This document shows positions 61,772 to 64,000 of a DNA stretch of 64,000 nt, piece after piece. The stretch covers positions 124,001-188,000 of the forward strand of contig JALKAW010000003.1 of assembly GCA_023015825.1 (NCBI GenBank), given 5' to 3'. Source of the DNA: Flavobacteriaceae bacterium S0862 (GTDB taxonomy: Bacteria > Bacteroidota > Bacteroidia > Flavobacteriales > Flavobacteriaceae). Every line of letters begins with the position of its first letter. Positions within the stretch are counted from its first letter, which is position 1. Below the pieces are notes generated by a model, which saw only the letters and a list, made by a program, of their open reading frames with translations, searched no databases and was not told the DNA's origin. Both the position numbers and the translations under genes were made by a program.

Positions 61772-63100
61772 TTAGAAATCGCGATAAGGTGCATCTAAAA
61801 ATGCATTGGCTTCTTCTTCAGCAAACTTTGCGTTTTTACTGTCCCAGTGTAAGGTCTTATTTGGGAAGCGTTGCGCAATGACACCAAGTAATATGGTTTC
61901 GGTTAGGCGAGAGGCATAGGAGAAAGGCGCTGTACATTCATCCTTGCCTAAACAGGCATCTACAAACTGATGATAGTGTTTAGGAGCTTCAGTTCCATAA
62001 TCACGAATGGGTTCTTCTAAATTAAATTTTGAGACATCCATGTCTTCAAATTTTCCATCTGTAATAAGTTTAGGCATCAATTGAAAATGTGGTAGATATA
62101 AGTTTCCTTTTTCTCCAATAAACATAGCGCCTTGATCGTGTAGTTTTTCGTTATTCGGTAACATCAAATCCTCGTGCTGCTTAGGTGCGCCTTCACCATC
62201 GTACCAAATCCATTTAAAATTTTCAGTGGTATACTTTGTTCCTGGAAATTCGTAGGTGACTACATTTTTTTCAGGGAACCCAAAACCTGTTGGTTGTCGG
62301 CATTCTGTTTTAATGGTATTCGGAACATCCAGAGCCAATGCATTGTAAGGCGTGTCAAATATATGAACTCCCATATCACCTAAAGTACCACAACCATAAT
62401 CTAATACTTTTCGCCAATTCATAGGATGGTAATACCCTTCTTTATATGGGCGTTCTGGAGATGTGCCTAACCAAAGATTCCAATCTAAATGATTGGGAAC
62501 AGGATCGGAACCTTCTGGAGCTGCACCATCAAATCCCCAATTTTTAGGAGACCAAGCGTGAACTGTACTTACTTTCCCAATAATGCCAGACTGAATTAAT
62601 AAGGTTGCTAGTTTATAATCGTAAAAGGAATGTACTTGAATTCCCATTTGTGTTACTAAATTTTTGTCTTTTGCCATTTTTTGCATGGCTCTAGCTTCTG
62701 TAACATGATGGGTTAAAGGTTTCTGGCAGTATACAGCTTTATTCATTTCCATAGCCATAAGTGAAGCAGGAGCATGTGTGTGATCTGGAGTAGATACCAC
62801 AACCGCATCAATTTCATTTTCGAGTTCTTTTAGCATCACACGATAATCCTTATATACTTTCGCATTAGGAAACATTTTATGCGCAGCGTCAAGATAATTA
62901 GAATCGACATCGCAAAGTGCTGTGACATCTACAGATGGATGTGAAGACATCGCTTTTAAATCTTCCATTCCCATACCACCGACACCTATGTGAGCAGATC
63001 TAATACGTCCTGGAACCATATTTTTACACGAATTAAGAATTGGCATTATTGCTATTGACGATGCTATAGCAGACGTTTTTATAAAATTCCTTCTTTTCAT
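61772..63100 (-). CDS. Gfo/Idh/MocA family oxidoreductase with Tat signal
   Basis: 442 aa. MKRRNFIKTSAIASSIAIMP is a twin-arginine signal, with a possible lipobox-like NSCK after it. The Rossmann fold starts RSAHIGVGGMGMEDLKA; STPDHTHAPASLMAM and VYCQKPLTHHVTEAR are family motifs, and GCGTLGDMGVHIFDTPYNAL near 245 has the active-site Asp/His. It is a paralogue of the 5507-6946 protein (same Tat start and QKPLTH motif). It follows a DUF1080 gene by 15 bases. Probable periplasmic redox enzyme for a keto-sugar; substrate unknown. Confidence 0.85.
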   Translation of the reverse strand: MKRRNFIKTSAIASSIAIMPILNSCKNMVPGRIRSAHIGVGGMGMEDLKAMSSHPSVDVTALCDVDSNYLDAAHKMFPNAKVYKDYRVMLKELENEIDAVVVSTPDHTHAPASLMAMEMNKAVYCQKPLTHHVTEARAMQKMAKDKNLVTQMGIQVHSFYDYKLATLLIQSGIIGKVSTVHAWSPKNWGFDGAAPEGSDPVPNHLDWNLWLGTSPERPYKEGYYHPMNWRKVLDYGCGTLGDMGVHIFDTPYNALALDVPNTIKTECRQPTGFGFPEKNVVTYEFPGTKYTTENFKWIWYDGEGAPKQHEDLMLPNNEKLHDQGAMFIGEKGNLYLPHFQLMPKLITDGKFEDMDVSKFNLEEPIRDYGTEAPKHYHQFVDACLGKDECTAPFSYASRLTETILLGVIAQRFPNKTLHWDSKNAKFAEEEANAFLDAPYRDF

Positions 63101-63115
63101 TATATAGCTCTGGTA

Positions 63116-63832
63116 TTATAATTTTTTAATTTTTATGTTTTTAAACCATAATGGACTGTCATGATCTTGAAGTCCAATAAATCCTGTTTTTGAAGTTCCG
63201 TAATTTGGGTAGTCTTTCCATTTTCCTTTTACTCTCCTAGCGTTCCAATCGTCTGACCAAGGCACAAACGACAATACTTTTTTACCATTGAGCCAATGTT
63301 CTACTAATTCTTCAGTAAAAATAATTCTAGTAGTATTCCATTCACCAGCAGGTTTAGTGATTTTTACATTATTATCAGGTACATACATAGCATAATCAGC
63401 AGCTGTTTTTTGCCATTCTTGTAAAGTAGCTTTATTGATTGCTTCCCAGCCTAAATCATCAAGCAGTTGATATTCAGGAGAAATTTCTGGAGGACTGTTA
63501 TAACCTTCCTTTAAATGGTAAAAGACACCACTATTGCCACCAGCAGGTAGTTTCCATTCTAGATAGAGTTCAAAATTATCAAATTCTTCCTTTTCATAGA
63601 TTATGTCTTTACCTCCTTGTTTTTCAGATTCTAATCTCTTTTCGGTATCAAAGGTTAAAGCACCATCTTTAATAACCCATTGTTCTGGAAGTGATTCGCC
63701 ATTATAGGCTCGCCACCCTTCTGTTGTTGTACCATCAAACAGGTATAGCCATTCGTCAGTTTCTGAAGTTGATTGGTTTTTGCAAGATGAAATCAATACG
63801 AATATTGAGAGGAATAATAAAAAGTGTTTCAT
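63116..63832 (-). CDS. DUF1080 (3-keto-disaccharide hydrolase family) lipoprotein
   Basis: 238 aa with a lipoprotein signal (FLSIFVLISSCKNQ, Cys near 17). Domain landmarks: WLYLFDGTTTEGWRAYNG, GGNSGVFYHLKEG, SPEYQLLDDLGWE and the closing GFIGLQDHDSPLWFKNIKI. Same compact subtype as the 15769 protein. It is in a second sugar-oxidation locus on the minus strand together with a Tat-exported oxidoreductase. Probable cleavage of a 3-keto-glycoside at the envelope. Confidence 0.83.
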   Translation of the reverse strand: MKHFLLFLSIFVLISSCKNQSTSETDEWLYLFDGTTTEGWRAYNGESLPEQWVIKDGALTFDTEKRLESEKQGGKDIIYEKEEFDNFELYLEWKLPAGGNSGVFYHLKEGYNSPPEISPEYQLLDDLGWEAINKATLQEWQKTAADYAMYVPDNNVKITKPAGEWNTTRIIFTEELVEHWLNGKKVLSFVPWSDDWNARRVKGKWKDYPNYGTSKTGFIGLQDHDSPLWFKNIKIKKL

Positions 63833-63877
63833 ATTTGGTTGGTTGAGTTGCTACTAAGTTAATAAAAAAGAAAGTTT

Positions 63878-64000
63878 TTAATCTTCCTGATAGGCTTTCC
63901 ATTTTTCAGCAAAGGTTTCATTAATGAGCCAAGAAGCATTTTCTGTATTATTCGGATAGTCATCAAAATTGTATATCTCTTTAGTTGTATTGTTTCCAAA
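63878..64000 (-). CDS. C-terminal end of an unidentified gene (partial)
   Basis: On the minus strand 40 residues end at TAA 63878-63880: FGNNTTKEIYNFDDYPNNTE then NASWLINETFAEKWKAYQED. Nothing in this tail identifies the family with confidence. It runs off the window edge, 45 bases upstream of the DUF1080 gene on the same strand, so it probably belongs to the same operon. Confidence 0.55.
   Translation of the reverse strand, partial: FGNNTTKEIYNFDDYPNNTENASWLINETFAEKWKAYQED

Noticed and set aside
1-64000. CRISPR array, prophage, complete insertion sequence, tRNA or rRNA genes
   Set aside because: No regularly spaced repeats, transposase or phage structural genes, and no cloverleaf or rRNA segments were recognised on reading both strands.

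Overview
The window is chromosomal DNA from a member of the Flavobacteriaceae (Bacteroidota). The evidence is AT-rich coding sequence, gliding genes (gldA, gldB, gldC), an arginine operon of the N-succinyl/N-acetylornithine transcarbamylase type, methionine synthase split into two genes, a fused DAHP synthase-chorismate mutase, DUF6090 membrane proteins, promoter boxes fitting the Bacteroidota -7 consensus TAnnTTTG with an upstream TTG, and no regular Shine-Dalgarno sequences. No rRNA, tRNA, CRISPR array, prophage or complete insertion sequence was seen. The genus cannot be fixed from the sequence alone.

Layout. 1-5.4 kb: the end of an arginine operon (proC end, argD, argF', argB, argE, argH) with overlapping or closely spaced genes, closed by a hairpin. 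5.5-16.5 kb: two divergent operons for sugar oxidation. They carry a GMC flavoprotein dehydrogenase with its Tat-exported small subunit, two DUF1080 (3-keto-glycoside hydrolase family) lipoproteins, two Gfo/Idh/MocA oxidoreductases, three TIM-barrel sugar isomerase/epimerases and a NupG-like MFS permease. This resembles the glycoside 3-oxidation route. 16.7-17.4 kb: a DUF6090 gene with unusual flanking repeats. 17.6-21.9 kb: leuA-leuC-leuD-leuB on the minus strand. 22.0-23.6 kb: a conserved helical-repeat protein of unknown role. 23.6-30.8 kb: a methionine operon (trans-sulfuration enzyme, homoserine dehydrogenase, split metH, metF) behind a SAM-I riboswitch. 30.8-33.6 kb: a PagL-like outer-membrane protein, a DUF2807 lipoprotein and gldA.

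33.6-37.8 kb: an aromatic amino acid operon (pheA, aminotransferase, tyrA, DAHP synthase-chorismate mutase). It is preceded by a 24-codon reading frame in which 9 of residues 5-15 are Phe, Tyr or Trp, followed by a strong terminator and a competing pairing. It reads as a complete transcription attenuator and is the most striking element of the window. 38-49 kb: housekeeping genes (rsgA, dtd, DUF3857/transglutaminase pair, MazG-like, aroA, queA, rlmN, polyprenyl synthase). 49-52 kb: a frameshifted lipoprotein gene and an ECF sigma operon. 52-58.5 kb: an ATP-grasp-like protein, dnaG with a degenerate zinc ribbon, an atypical response regulator, nadE and gldBC. 58.5-64 kb: two DUF6090 genes around a secreted D-aminoacylase-like amidohydrolase whose N-terminus looks borrowed from DUF6090, then a second Gfo/Idh plus DUF1080 pair and a gene cut by the window edge.

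The biosynthetic operons show three kinds of control signal: a riboswitch (Met), a probable ribosome-dependent attenuator (Phe/Tyr/Trp) and a palindrome upstream of leuA. A repeated 34-nt segment plus hairpin follows both leuB and the 5.5-kb oxidoreductase gene.
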